This document shows positions 35,481 through 49,152 of a stretch of 64,000 nt of DNA, one piece after another. Location: contig CM018605.1 of the NCBI GenBank assembly GCA_009192285.1, positions 272,767 to 336,766 on the forward strand, in the 5' to 3' direction. The stretch comes from Morchella semilibera. Its lineage: Eukaryota > Ascomycota > Pezizomycetes > Pezizales > Morchellaceae. The notes beneath the pieces are model-generated. The model worked only from the letters and a program-made list of their open reading frames with translations. It did not search any database and was not told the DNA's origin. The first letter of the stretch is position 1. Each line of letters begins with the position of its first letter. The position numbers were made by a program, and so were the translations under genes.

Positions 35481-38400
35481 TGAGGTTATAATTTACTACG
35501 TTTACTGAACAATCTAAACGGGCCCCAACAGACCTCCTTGTCTTGCTTCGACGCCCCATCGAGTCATAAGCCGAACAACTAGCCTAGCTCTTTTGTCTAT
35601 TTCTCCGGGGCATAGCCTGTCTCTTTTTGTGTGGGATAAATGGACCCGGGCTGTGTTTAAGAGCATTTACCGAGTGATAGCACATGACGGGAATTCCCTA
35701 CCAAGCATGCCGAGTCAGTAATGGATAGAAGCATTGTTTTCGATCGGTATATATATAGTTTGTGTATGGTTTACACTGGTAATTTGGGGATATTGACGGG
35801 GCGGTTCCTGAACCACATCTTCCTGAAACCCAAGAGCCTCTCTCCCTTCGATTGAGCAGTAGGTGGGCCTGGTAACTCTTCGGGTTATTTTTAACCTCTG
35901 GGTTAATAAATTCCTATCATATAATCCGGTCTTACCCCCGTACCAAAGGTCGCAGCATATCCTGTTAGATTGCATGAATGTATGATGTAGAAGTAAATAA
36001 TCTCCCGTTACTTTACTTCATCTATACCTACAAAAGAAACTAGCATCGAAGCTTCACCACGGGCCATTAGAGGGGGGTTCTGCAGCAGGACCTACAAACA
36101 GCTAACAGACCAAAAGACGCCGGTGTAGGGTGTTTCCCTGGTGAAGAATGTAGTAAACAAGATTTGTAAAATCCTTATGAGATACGTCTTTCCTCAAAGA
36201 ACATATTGCTTTGTTTTATACACCCCCATCCTGGTGGAAATAAATGCGAGTATGGTGTTTATATCAACCCCCTACAAATCTGGTGTGTATTAAAAGTCAG
36301 GGGTCAAAATGTTCAATCTGATAATAGTGACCGTGTTGATAGTGATGGTGTGGGTGTTGACGGTTAATATGATGGCCATGCATATGGTGGGTGGTAGCTC
36401 TTGATCATTGTGATGCCAATCAAGCATTGAATGTGTAACACCCCCAGCGATATTCCAAACACACTGTAAAGGGCCTGTAATAAATACCCTATAATTCGAG
36501 CGCTGAATAATGTTTGATGGGGGATAACCCTGTGAGTACTACGTAGACAGATTGTATTATAAGCAAGAGGGCCCAGGGTTATTTTACTTGCCAGCTCTAT
36601 CACGCTGGGAGAGGCGTCAGCGGATCATATGCGTTACTTAATACGTTTCCCAGGGAAACACAATGTCCCCCCCCCCCAGAGAAAAGACAACTGATACCTT
36701 CCCCAACCTGTTGGGCCTTGTGTGTACAAACGCTCCGAGGAATCATTCGACCCACCTCCCAATGTAGAGGGGTCCTCCTGGCAACTTTTCCCCACTGTTT
36801 GAGAGAGTGAAGTAAGAGGGGGAATTGAAAGGTCGATTCGAAATTAGAAAGGAGGGAGGGGGGGGGAGGGAGGGACTCCGTTCTTTCGGGTGTAGAGTAG
36901 CTCACTGGGACGGTTATTTGAATACATTTAGATACCCATGTGGAGTACGTGTAGTGAAGGGCATTTTAATGGCTTAAATCAACGTAGAAGCGGATGTTGG
37001 GGTGTGACCGGGGTACATGATGTTGAAGTAGTGGAGCCTAGCGCCTAAGAGGTTGCCTCGGGGCCGTTCGGCTTTGGCCATCACTGGCTTTTCTCGGCCT
37101 GACCTCGAGAATCAAATTCTTGGAGATTTTAGACACCTATCTCGTGGCCTCGGGTATCCTAGTCTCGACTCCTCTAGAGGGCTACCTTAGATGACTACGT
37201 CAATTAGCTACATAAGTAAATAACTTTGTCACTAATTGACATACACTTACTAAACGACTCCACTAAGTAACTCTCGTTCATGATTCTCACCCCCTCCCCT
37301 AATTATATAAATGACTCTCGCTCCACTGGGTGGCTCTCGTTCCACTAAATGACACTTGAATTTAATACCATATTCTATATAAAAAAAACTGTTGCCAAGA
37401 ACTAAATATTTAGATTCAAAGTCTTGGCCAAGAATGTATATAAGGACACCTCTTCGCCCTGTCCCTTTATTTTCTATGTCTAAGTCCCTTTAACACCACA
37501 ATCATCAGTACATATATCAAGGTAAGTTATGTCTATGATGTTTATTAATTTTCGCCCCATTCTGAATTCGCTTATATACTGGCCTGAAGAACTTAAGCAC
37601 TCTAAAAATACAGAGTTGCGTAAATAATTATAATACACGTCTATAGCTACTTTGCTTGGAAAGAGCGCTGGATGGCAATCAAAATGCGCCACAGAAACAA
37701 TTCGGTGGTGGCTCAAATTTTAAACGGGTCCGCGGAAATACCTAGATAGATATCGGACTCCCGGTTTTACCCAGAATGCGAATTAAGAACTAACAACGCA
37801 CGGACATTCACAGACTATCACTCGAAATCCCCCACGCTAGCCAGCTACGTGGCATGCTAGAGAAGAATGGAACGCAGTAACCAATAACAATCGGCTTTTT
37901 TTCGTACGAGTCAATGCCACTCTTCTCCCTCGATCCCGGCCGACACCGTGCTGCTTAAGTAATCCCCACCAACGCCATGAGGTCGAAATAACCTTTTTTT
38001 TTTTCCTGCAGATCTCCCCACCGCTCAGACTCCGAGACTTCCTCCCAAAAGAAAGTGCAGTATTGTCTTGCCCCTGGCTGATTGTCTTGCGAGTCACCCT
38101 TATCTTATCCTTATCGAGAGCACCTACCATCGTAGTCTTTAGAGTTTCGTAACCCTGCCAGGTGCCGTCAGAGCAGGTTTCAGGATGCTTAACCTCGCGA
38201 AAATTGCACCCGACTGACAATTGTCAGACTACATGGGTTAGGGTTGTGTGGCACTTTAGAAATCCGATAACCAGGCCCTGCTTCTTCTTCTTTTTTTTCA
38301 TATATATTTTTTTGCCTTGCGCTGGGTATTTCTCTGGCCTCAAGTACTTCCTATACGCGCGGGTCAATCCCAGCAGACTATGCATGCGTGTGACCTTGCG

Positions 38401-38671
38401 GGATGGCCATGGGATGGCCATGGGGGGGAGGTATCTAAGCTGGGGGATGCGGACCGGTGTAACCTAATAATAAGTTTCTATCTGGGGAGATATACTTTGC
38501 GGATTTTACTCAAGATTTTACTTAGGTCTAGCTGTGGCAAACGATAATGATTCGAGGAGCGTGTCGTGTGATAAATCACGTTGAGAGAATGTGAGTCCTC
38601 TAAAACGTAACCACCACCGCTATATATGGGGTTCCCATTCCAATCTACCCCCATCTCACGCCCATCGGACT

Positions 38672-38703
38672 GTACCACGAGATCGAGTAAAAAGCTCGTG
38701 GTA
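38672..38703. repeat. Short hairpin TACCACGAG / CTCGTGGTA
   Basis: Perfect 9-bp arms separated by about 13 nt. It could be a minimal excision remnant of a TA-flanked element or an RNA hairpin. No nearby gene needs it. Confidence 0.4.
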
Positions 38704-39671
38704 TAATTAATATATCCTTACTCTCCATGCGCTCAGGAACAAGCGACTGCACTCATTTCGAAATCCCCGCAAAACTTATGCAGATATATTACCCTCGGTT
38801 TAGTGACCCGGACCCCAAGTAGTACCTTCCAAATTCCTAGAGAATGTAGGTAGCACAAGACCAGTTATCCCTCGAGTAACATTAAGGTCCTGGTCCTTTC
38901 GCTAGAGGAGTGCCAGGATTTCCCCGAAATCACTCGAAGCCTCTTTGTGAACCCCCCTGTTACCCCGCTTTGTAGGTCAAATGAAAGCCTTAAGATGGGT
39001 GGGGTTATTGCGAGTCAGAATCACCCAACTATTGGCACATAAATACTTGTACATGAGCGAGTAGAAGTCTGCTCTGTGGGATCCATGGAGGCGGCAATAA
39101 TCCCCCTTAATGGCTCATCTTATATGACATATTTGGTATGGTGGTAGGGGCTGTAGCAGATCTCCTGTTACGCAGGTGAGTGAGTGGCTTGTGGGTAGGC
39201 GTTGGGATCATCAATCTGACGTCTCCAGCATCCATCTATCGGGTTCTTCTCTTGGCATCGTCCACTCTGACCAGAGGATTTGATTTAATTTCCCAATATC
39301 CAGATACCACAGAATAGAGTAGAAATCTCCCGGAAACCCATCCCACTGCACCAGCGCTTTACCGCGCTGCGTTTATTAAACCTGCCTGTTCCAGTCTATC
39401 GGGTTCTTTCCATCCTTTAGCCGCCGCATTCCCGCCGCACCGTCAACAGCCACAACTTGAAAGCAAGGTCGGGTTTGCGGGGTGATTATCCCGGTGCGGT
39501 GTAATGGGTTGTAGCGTATGAAAATTTTGTTGGGGGAAGGGGGCGTGAGGGGCTGGCAGGGGTAGAAAACACGCTTTCGCAGTGTATGTACCAATTTCTA
39601 AAGGCCTCCGAAATTGATGGTTGTATGGCTTGGTACTTGTATTTGTCGGATTGCGCGTTTATATTTATGTA

Positions 39672-40179
39672 CAGCTGTGTCCAACAAGTCCCGCGACATG
39701 AAATCAATTTGATAATTATTGGCCCTGGTCCAGTAGAGATTGAAAATATGCATCTATGGAATTTGGGGCATAATATTTCTTTTATGGTACAGTATTAAAG
39801 AAATCCTGTAGGTTATTGCAAATCAATGAATATCTATACATTGACATATTGAATAAATAAAATATTTCTATCCAACATATACTAGTTTATAATCTTTCTA
39901 TAGAAATTAAAAGTTCAAAAAAATCGCTTTGTGTGGTTGTGAAATTGTAGATTACATGTCCTGTGTCAAATTGACATTTTAGGGTTTCTAATTTGAAGGT
40001 GAACTATTCAATCAATAATTCCGAGATTTTCTCAATATTTAGGAATATGAAAAATCCCCTCCACTGTTTTCTATTGTTTTAGCTTCAAACTCATTGAATC
40101 AAATATTGTTGAGTAGTGCTGAATTACATGTGCTGATATCACGTTGTCATACTGTCGCAGGACTTGTTGGACACGGGTG
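39672..40179. mobile_element. 508-bp TA-flanked inverted-repeat element
   Basis: The ends CAGCTGTGTCCAACAAGTCC and (complement of the right end) CACCCGTGTCCAACAAGTCC continue into YGCGACA and are bordered by TA at 39670-39671 and 40180-40181. The interior is markedly AT-rich with no coding capacity. It is best read as a non-autonomous or decayed Tc1/mariner (pogo/Fot1-like) element. Confidence 0.68.
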
Positions 40180-40941
40180 TATGGGCAGATGGACATTGCT
40201 AAATATGCCGGAGCGGCGCTGTGGAGTAGAGTGTGTATGCAGGTTCGTCGGTGTACCTGGAATCGCATGCGGAGTAGCATTATACCTCCCATCCCTCCCC
40301 GCTGCTCATCCAGATGGTGAAGACTGTAGAGAGCGAGCTGAACCACCCCAGATTCATCGATAGCTTATCAATACTCCTCCCCACCCACATCGTCCGCCGG
40401 TAATCGGCTAAACTACGTCACATTTGGAATGGACAGTTTGTCCCTGTCCCTGGGTGGAACCCACGCTAGAAGGTTGTGAAGAACCACTATGCACGGATAA
40501 TCCCTGAAACTGGTATGGTTGGTGTGGGTGAGTGAGGTCGCATCGGAGGATCAGGTGGGTTGTTAAGTTGTTGGTGAGAAATAAAGGCCTTATTGTATAG
40601 TGTATGACACTTGGGGCGTTAAAAGTATGCGCGTAGGAGTGCTTTGAGGGCAAGGAGCGGCGTTTATCAATGGAGTTGTCCAGCCGTAGACGCCCCCCAC
40701 AAAAAAAAAAAAAAACAGGCAGAATAGGATAAACAACCAAAAGCCACCTATTTTCTCTCTCCCATTAATGCTTGGTGGTGGTGATATGATAGGCAAGGAA
40801 GGTGTTGTGTGGTAGGTTGAAAAAAGCGAAGGGGGGATCCATTTAGATCCACCCGCAGCACACGTGTGTGTAACAGACCCTGGAACCGGGGAGGTCCCTA
40901 GACCGTGCCTCCTGCTAGACCGTCACTGTTGACACCGTACT

Positions 40942-41069
40942 CTACTCGTATTTCGCTGACGTTTGTGGACGCGACTGATATTGCATGCCATACAAAAATA
41001 CGCCAAGCTCATGATTTTGGGTGTATGCAATAATGGCCCAGTTCAAAAACGTCAGCGAAAAACGAGTAG
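40942..41069. mobile_element. MITE-like element related to the 20997 family, copy 3
   Basis: Terminal repeats CTACTCGTWTTTCGCTGACG are near-perfect inverted copies with TA at the borders. The interior TGCATGCCATACAAAAAT and TACGCCAAG match copy 1 at 20997-21101 although the outer arms have diverged. Confidence 0.6.
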
Positions 41070-42709
41070 GTACATACACTTAGGTACATACATGTAGGTA
41101 CTCTACCTACTTTGAAGTGAAAGGGGGGGTTTTTTTTCCTGTCAACCCCACGCGAGTGTTATTCCTCCGCAAACCCAGATGGCTAGTAACGGCACGTTTT
41201 AGGCTGATCCACAAAGTTTAGTATGAGGGACTGGTAGACAGACCTAAGCCCTGAAACAAAAGATGCGTAACCATTTTTTTTTACAGGGTGTGGATGTTGT
41301 GGAAGGAGAGGATTAAGAGGAGAAGGGGCGGAGTTCCGAGCGAACGGCGGGGGTCTCTCCACCCCGGATCCCACGAAAACTTCCTCTACCCTGGGGGCCG
41401 GTTCTCCTCCTCTTCCTTCTGTGGTAGTCGGTAACTATGGGGTCGTGAGTATGGGGAAATGCTAATTATGGGCTATGGTACCCCCCAAAACCGTTGATAC
41501 TGTTCATAAGAGGTACGTATGTAAATAGCTCAATTTACTCAGAAAACTACATGTAGTGTGTAGTACATACATGTTTCTCAGAGCCGCTTCGTAGGAAAAT
41601 ATACGGGACTACTGGTAATCAGAATCAGGGACAGCCGTCATCTGGCTTACACTTACATACATACATGTATGTATGTATGGGTAGGCCAAGGAAGAGCCAA
41701 GCAGGAAGGCAGGTCATCCGGGGGTGGGATGAAGAAGGCGACGGATCAGGGTCATGGCGATGGTGATAGTGGTGATACATTCGGTGGTGTTGCGACTGAG
41801 TAAGAAGGTATTGGGGGTACACTCGGGGGCAATTGGGGAGCAATTATAGCTTTGGTATCGTCAATTGATAAAACACGCCTTCGTATGCCCGGATAGTAGC
41901 CGGCGAGAAGTTCATGGCTGGTTTGACGGTACACACGGGTGTACATCACCGGCGAAAACAGACTCGGTACATCCGAATCCACCGACTCTGTCTTCCCCTA
42001 GTAAGGGCGTCCTCCTCCCCTCCTCCTCCTTCCTCCTCCTTCCTCCCCACAATACACGTCCACCCATCATCACCTAACCGCCTCCCCACACCCTCACATC
42101 AATACATCACCGCCCGTACATATACACACTTGTACGCACCCCAATAAACCCCCAGCCTTATCAAACAGCTACTTATTTTATTCCCTCTGTAACGAAAATC
42201 ACATATCCCATTGGGAACCTCTGATAATAAAACATTACCTGTCATCCCTTGAGACAGACCAGACCGTAGATAGATTGCCAATAACCTACTACTCACGGAC
42301 TTGCGGCTGTCCGACCTTCCTAACTGCTGCCGCCCCCACTCCCCCCCTCCACTCGTTCCTTTCCTACTACCAAACCTTCGCCTAAACGTTGCCCGCGCAA
42401 GGCATCAAAATCAAGGACTCCTACACCACCACCCTACTTGCACAACACCAACGTACTCAGCGAACAGCCACCACTCCTCTCCATTCCAAGACCTACTCTT
42501 TTTTCCTTGCCTTCCCACTCCAGTCTTAAACCCCCTACCTAAGCCTTGAGAAACAGAACCAGACATAAAAAGAGGAAACCAAGACAAAGCATAGTGGGAC
42601 AGACAGCCTTTCTTGAACACACTTCCATCAAACAACCTTCGGTACACGAGAACCACCCCCGAATAACCTACCCTCCTAGGTAGCCAGACGGCACTACTTG
42701 CCGCTGAAG

Positions 42710-45480
42710 ATGTTGAGCTCCTTTAAGAACCTCTCGTGGATGGAGCGCGCGGTTAGTTTAACTCCTCCTTCGACCCGCTTTCTCGCTACGTGCTTCAACC
42801 ACTGCTACCATCACTCTTCTTCCCCTTCCTCGGTCTCTCATCCTCCTTTAATTCCTCCTCCTCCATACCCATATCACGCCTACCATGATTTCTCTTCTGG
42901 TTCCTATTGATCACATCTGTATCCCATAATGAGGATGAATTGTAAGGCTTGATGGAGCTCAGAAAGAAGGTCGTGAGGCTGATGGAGGTTGTGGGGGAAG
43001 GGAGGAAACGGCAGGCCTTCGTCACCGCGCGCAGAAATTACAATGTGCTGACACGCCCCTTGATGTGCGCCTGCAGAGTTCACACCAACCCGCGTTGAAT
43101 TCGCCCACAAAGCAGAAAGCTGAGCCTCCACCAACCGGATTACAAGCATTAATAGAAGATGGACCCCCTAGAATGAATGGTAGCGACAAGTTCTTTGGGA
43201 TGGAGAATGTAGTTGGCGTACGCCCCACATCCAATATGTGAAGAGAAGATCTCCCGGCTAACACGCTTCACTTCTGTCGCAGTTCGGAAACACTTGGTAT
43301 GGGACAATCATAACTCTTCCCGAAAATTCCATTTCTGAGAGTCCGCTGGGGTTGCTTTTCTTAACTAATACGATCACAGCTATTGCAACTCAATTCTACA
43401 GTGTTTATACTACTCGAAACCTTTCCGAGAAAGCGTTGTCAATTTTCCCCACAGATCTCAGCTTCCTGGTCAACCCAATGGAAGCATATCCAGGGGACAT
43501 AACGCACGGCAACTTGCGAGGGTTAGCACTGAGCCTGCGTTGTCAACCCCGGCTTCCCCAACCGGACTTCTCCGGAATAACATACCAAAGCCTACCGCGG
43601 GAGGTAAAGAGGATTTGAAAAGGCAGAAGCATCTACCGCTAGCAGCTAGTTTGACCAATAACCCAATGGGGGTAGGCGAAAACAAGGATACACCAGAAGC
43701 GAAAAAGAAACAAGCCTTGTTGACCGGTCCAGTATTGAACGTTGATCAATCAAATAATGCTGCATACGGTATGGAGGAAAACTTATTTTCGGGACTGAAG
43801 GATATTTTTGAGGCCATCATGGGGCATGAGTCGCGGACAGGGGTTGTCAATCCTGCGAAGTTTTTAGAGATTCTAAGAAAGAAAAATGATATGTTCAGCG
43901 GTCAGCAACACCAGGACGCTCACGAGTTCCTTAATTTTGTCTTGAACCAGGTCATTGAGAACGTTGACGACTACCAGAAGAAGAATGGACTAAGGAATGG
44001 AAGCCTAGCGGCGCCTCAATCGCAGTCGTCCGGCTCTTTGACACCTGTAAATTCGTCTTCCGCAGCTTCAACGGCTTCCATGACCTCCGCCTCAGCTGCT
44101 GGTTGGATTCATGAACTATTTGAAGGTCTCATCAGCTCCGAAACTAAATGTCTCACTTGCGAGAATGTATCACGGCGAAACGAACCGTTCCTCGATCTGT
44201 CAATCGATCTAGAGAAGAACTCGTCAGTAACATCGTGCCTGCGACAATTTTCCGCATCGGAAATGTTGTGCGAGCGCAATAAGTTTCACTGTGACACTTG
44301 TGGTGGGCTACAAGAAGCTGAGAAGCGAATGAAGATCAAGCGGCTCCCGAAGGTTCTTGCATTGCACTTGAAGCGGTTCAAATATATGGAAACCTCACAA
44401 CGATTCGAGAAACTGCACTATCGAGTGGTGTACCCCTATCACCTGAGGTTATTCAACACGACAGACGATGCAGAAGATCAAGATAGGTTGTACGAGCTAT
44501 ATGCCGTGGTGGTGCACATTGGCGGCGGTCCGTATCATGGCCATTATGTAGCAATAGTCAAGACTGAAGACAAGGGCTGGTTGCTGTTCGATGATGAGCT
44601 TGTCGAGCCTGTGGACAAAGCCTACGTTAGAAACTTCTTTGGTGAGCGTCCTGGCATGGCATGTGCGTATGTCTTGTTTTATCAGGAGACAACCCTGGAG
44701 GCGGTCCAAAGGGAGATGTGGGCAGAACAACAGCAGGAAGAGGAAGCTGCACGGGCAGCGGCCGAGGCAGCAAAGGCCGATTTATTAAAGTCCAAATCAC
44801 CGGTCGTAGGTACCCATTTGAACGGTCATGCTAGCAGAGGGTCGATTAGCGGAGAACTGAAGGATAACCATCTACCTCCTTTGAGCCCTCCGAACCCTTC
44901 CGCGGTGAACACAGAGGCCCCTGCTGATCACAGGCGGAGGTCCGTCGTTGATTCACACGATCAACTCTCTCCTGCCCCGGGCCCCATTAAGCCTAAGAAA
45001 AGAGAGAAGGAGAAGCGGGAGGAGAAGGCAGAAAAGAAGGATAAAGGAGAAACTAGCTATCATGGTGGTATGAATCGATTCCGTTCGACTAGCAAAAGCC
45101 TTCGCGGGCCACCAAAGTGGCTAGGAGGTGATGGCAAGGGGAAGAAAGACCGGGAACGGAATGCATCTTTCTCCCACGAGAATGGAGATATGTCCCCCTT
45201 ACCGACCACCCTGACATTCCCCAACACACCAACACCAATCTTATCTCCATCGCTCCCACCAACGAACGAATATCGCGAACTAAACGGGACGAACGGAGGT
45301 CTAAATAAGCTAAGAGAATCAGAAAGAGAGCAGTTAAAGGAACTCGACAGAGAGGTACCCAAAAATGGGCACGCCGAAAAAGAAGAAAAAGATAAGAAGA
45401 AAAAGGAAAAACATCGAACTAGCTTCTTTGGCTTACGGAAGAAAGCATCGATTGCGTTGAATGTGGGCGCACACGATTGA
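42710..45480 (+). CDS. creB: CreB-like ubiquitin-specific protease
   Basis: Four exons, 42710-42751, 43077-43208, 43283-43296 and 43380-45480, give 762 aa in frame. The USP fold starts at [10 protein letters not shown] and [13 protein letters not shown]; the catalytic Cys (about 63) is encoded across the third intron (TG|C). HGHYVAIV supplies the His (about 451) and [10 protein letters not shown] the Asp (about 467). CLTC (320-323) and CDTC (367-370) form the zinc knuckle. The block [20 protein letters not shown] and onward is diagnostic of CreB/Ubp9/USP46. The C-terminal 230 residues are charged and disordered ([18 protein letters not shown]). Known role in Aspergillus: deubiquitinase acting with CreC in carbon catabolite repression. 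A partner CreC is not in the window. Acceptor 43034 would add 14 residues; 43076 was preferred for its CTGAC branch. Confidence 0.9.
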
Positions 45481-46860
45481 TTTGGTTTTATATAATCAAT
45501 CAAGTATAGGGGTGTTTCTTTTTTCCTGCTCGTGTTTCCCTCCATTCTTTTCTTTCCTTTTGAGGTGCTGTTTAGGCATATCGCCTGCATGTACTGGCGT
45601 AATTCTTGTGTCAAGGGGTTTGTGTCTTTGGTTTATTTTCGCATTATTTCGCCGGAAAATACCCTCTTTCGTATCAATTTCTTAAAGTTGCGCACATCAT
45701 AACCGAAACTGCTTTCCCTTAGAACAGTTAGCATATTCATTTATTTCTGCCTTCCCCCTCTTGAAGTGTAAATCTTGACCACTCCTGCCGCTATCCGCTT
45801 CGTTATAGTATTGATAGTTGTCTCTTTTTTTTGTTCTCGTTTTTTTCTTTTTTTGCATTATGGCGTTCGTTGGGATATTGGTGGCAAGATATAAGATGAA
45901 GACCATAGCCAGCACATATGCTTGGCTTATGTACTTGAGTTGGCAAAAAATGATGCTGCGGGGGAGAACTAAAGGGATGGAATTGTTAAATAAGGTGCCT
46001 ATGAATTTTTATTCGTGAAGAAATACATGGCATTAGCCGACAATTGCGGGGGCTTCAGGTCAGGGCGGATCTTACAGCTCCGGCCGGGCATCATCGGGAT
46101 CCGAGCTCCGGGACCACAGGATCGATAAGGTTTATGTGTATGTATGTATTTATGTAGATTAAACTGTACGCAGTGCAATATTGAGTGGTGTCGTCTTTCG
46201 TGCGTTATATATAAAGGCATGTGCTGGATTGTCCTGTTTGACGCAAAAGTTATCAAAAGACGGTTACCAGCAGCGGGTCCGAGGATAGTTTTACAATAAA
46301 CGCCGATTTTCCTGTAGATTCTGGTGATGAGTTTAGGTTGCTATTATTGTGGTTTCTGTGGGTATAGAATACGATCACATGTCCCTTGGGTTGGTCGGGG
46401 TATGTTCGTATCGGGTTCCTTATATGCCGATTCGTCTGATCGAAGAGGTGCAGGTGCATGTATGTGGTGTGCCTAATATACGTATTTAGGTATGGTTAGG
46501 GCGATGACAGGTGATAAAGATTCGCAGTATACCCTAAAGAATTATCCCACAAGTCCTCACTATCATACACGTATGATTGGCAGTACCCATGATGGTAACG
46601 ACAGTGTGATACCAAGTTGAAGTCTGGTGGGGAGGGGGGGGGGGGCGACGAGTGACGTTGCATGACCTTGTTTGAGGTACTGTAAAGAAGAGAGAAGTAG
46701 GATTGAGGATTGAGCGAGGGGAGGGGAGGGGACATTGATAAAGTGGGTGTTCCCCCCACTATGGTGGGGCATGGAGATTTTCCTATGGGGTATAAGTAGA
46801 TATGTATTTAATTCTGCATCCCGTACCTTATCATCATCCATCTTCAGTTAAAAGCCCGGC

Positions 46861-46924
46861 CGGCCGGCAAGGGTGTTGATTTTGCCTACAGGCACAGGCT
46901 CAAAAGGTTCCAACACCCTGGCCC
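46861..46924. repeat. Inverted repeat AGGGTGTTG / CAACACCCT
   Basis: Nine perfectly paired positions extend imperfectly into GGCCGGC / GGCC. The overall length of 64 bp suggests a very small MITE or its remnant. Confidence 0.35.
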
Positions 46925-47853
46925 TAGATAGTACTTACCTTACCAAACAGACACCACTTTTGAGTAGTTGGTAGATCTTCTGTTCGCTGCTCTTCATCTA
47001 TGGCTAGATTGTTAGAGATCTCGTATGTCTGGATGAAATGGGCCGGGGTAGATAGCGTGATGTGGGTGGTACGTGCTTTCTCTGAGAGGGAAATGTAGCT
47101 AAGTTTGAAGAGTTTAGCGAGAAGTTAGTGCAGCAGACAAGTACGGATAGAGTGATCACCTATGATGCGCTCTCATGAGTGTACTAAGCCAACTGCTTCG
47201 CATTTACTTCAACTCATTTCTGCCATCCTTCTTACACCCCCCCCCCCCCCAACATCCATCTCATCCCATATCTCAGTAATCTTCTAAGCTACTGGATTAA
47301 CCTTGACCGGCGATCATTTCATTTATATTACACCTAGTAATTCACAACGGGGATACCTGCATCCAGAAGGCCCCGTCGATTCGCAGTTTTTTTTTTGTCT
47401 ACATTTCCATGTAGTAGTAGTGGCGAATACGAGTTATCTAGGCAGGTAGCTCGTGGGGTATACCGGAAACATCCAATCGCCCGAGGATAGCATAAAACTC
47501 ACTCATATACATACTAAGTACGTATATACTTGCCACATTGGGAGATGGGATTAACTAGCAGTGGGGCGTCCGATCCCATGTTCATCCACGTACATGCAGC
47601 GCCTTTTAATTTCAGTCCCCTCATATCAGATGTTGTTAGAGTGAAAAAATATCCAACATGGAAGCTAAGCGCGCAAAGCATGTTGGTGATGGTTGGTGAC
47701 GAGGTATTAAAAACGTGTGGTGGATCGGTCAGTAAAGTGAGTCGGTAGGTTGGTTATTATGTAAGGAAAGACCGGCAAACGTCTACTAACAATCAGTCAC
47801 TAGCCAAGCCATGCCATAATTGCTTTCTTCCCCCAATGTGCCAGATATTGTTA

Positions 47854-48043
47854 TCCCTTAGACGGATGAAATCGTCAAATTCGCAGCTTGCCTTTTTGAG
47901 CTAATACTGGCTCAAGCAGGCAGCTAACAGCTATTTTTGATTGGCTCTATGGTTATTATCAACCATTAAGAGCAACGAATATACCCAACTCAGTGCATGC
48001 ACGGTCCAGGCTGCGAATTTGACGATTTCATCCGTCCAAGGGA
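47854..48043. mobile_element. 190-bp TA-flanked inverted-repeat element
   Basis: Terminal repeats of about 39 bp, TCCCTTRGACGGATGAAATC and onward through GTCAAATTCGCAGC, are nearly identical and bordered by TA at both ends. The layout is like that of the 17551 element, but the sequence differs. Non-coding. Confidence 0.72.
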
Positions 48044-49152
48044 TAGAAATAACGTGATAGACAACTTGATCTTTAAAAAGAAAGGGGGGGGGGGACTCAT
48101 TTGATCAATTGATCTGCTCTACATGCTAAAAAATAGTGTTCCATATCGATATGTAATACCATGGCTTACGGGATCTATGACATTGATACCTCATAGATTT
48201 TAAGATGACCTTGAAGTTGGAATTTGAGATAACCTATTTCGGTAAAGGCCGGGCTGCCACGGGGCCTTATATACATGTATGCATAATTCCAGCTAACATA
48301 TGACTTCAGTACTACGAGTAACGCAGTTTCAAAATTAATTATTAACTGGTTGAAGACATTGTGGTTCCCGGTGATACGTTGAACAGCTAGTCTTGCTTCC
48401 CTTGAATGTGTTTCTCGATTTCTTCATAATTTCATAACCCTGTTATCCTCATCACTGAGCAGTGCTAATTGATATTAGTTGAAAACCCACTTGCTTCACC
48501 ATACCCAATACTTATAGCTATCTTCACCACCTACTTCTTTTTCGGTCAGCATGGTTCCTTTATACGCCGTCTTTCCCAACCGTCTTAATCCCGTTATGAT
48601 GTTGATCGTATTGTGGGATACTTCCAAATAGGCTCAGCATATATGTAAGCATAGAAATGTACCGTTTAGCTGAGGGGTTTGCGCTCTCGATTCTCGGGAA
48701 ACAAATTAATCCTTCTAGCCAAGAAACGAGTGCTCAACATGCACATGCACGTAGGTACATTCATCCCTTCTATTTTCCCTTCGCCGGAGCTTTAAACTGT
48801 TCCTTTTAGACACATAAAACACATTTTACGGATAACCACTGCGGTGAATGTTATTCCGACGGGAAGGTGTATTAATGCCACATATATTGACACAGTGCAC
48901 AACGGTAACGACGTCAGTACAAACAATACACTTAATTATAGCCTGCTTTCTATCAATGCCTAATCTAACTGCATTAAAACAGTGACCGAATTACCTTTGT
49001 GTCTCTACAAATGATACCCTAAACTTTAAACGGGGATGTCCTCGATTATGATTAAGAATTCAATTCGCACATCAATCAGTTATAAAAAACCAAGTTTCCT
49101 CCTTCATCAGATCTTCCATATCATTATATATATCCATCTCGTTCATATTGCC

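Larger units (their letters stand above)
32560..42709. other. Ten-kilobase gene desert
   Basis: No gene is supported. It contains a Harbinger-type element (35193-35480), a 508-bp TA-flanked element (39672-40179), the third copy of the TTCATAGCG-type family (40942-41069), spaced motifs at 34160, 34187, 35672 and 37816, (CAG)6 at 33818-33835, polypyrimidine runs at 33885-33965 and a degenerate 19-nt tandem repeat near 37250-37350. The 42.3-42.7 kb stretch is CT-rich and is probably the promoter and leader of the creB-like gene. Confidence 0.6.
45481..49152. other. Intergenic, no supported gene
   Basis: It holds the TA-flanked element 47854-48043, a hairpin-like inverted repeat at 46861-46924, a spaced motif at 46650, and G/C runs near 46628-46645, 47237-47250 (C14) and 48085. 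Short open frames show no domain. Confidence 0.6.
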
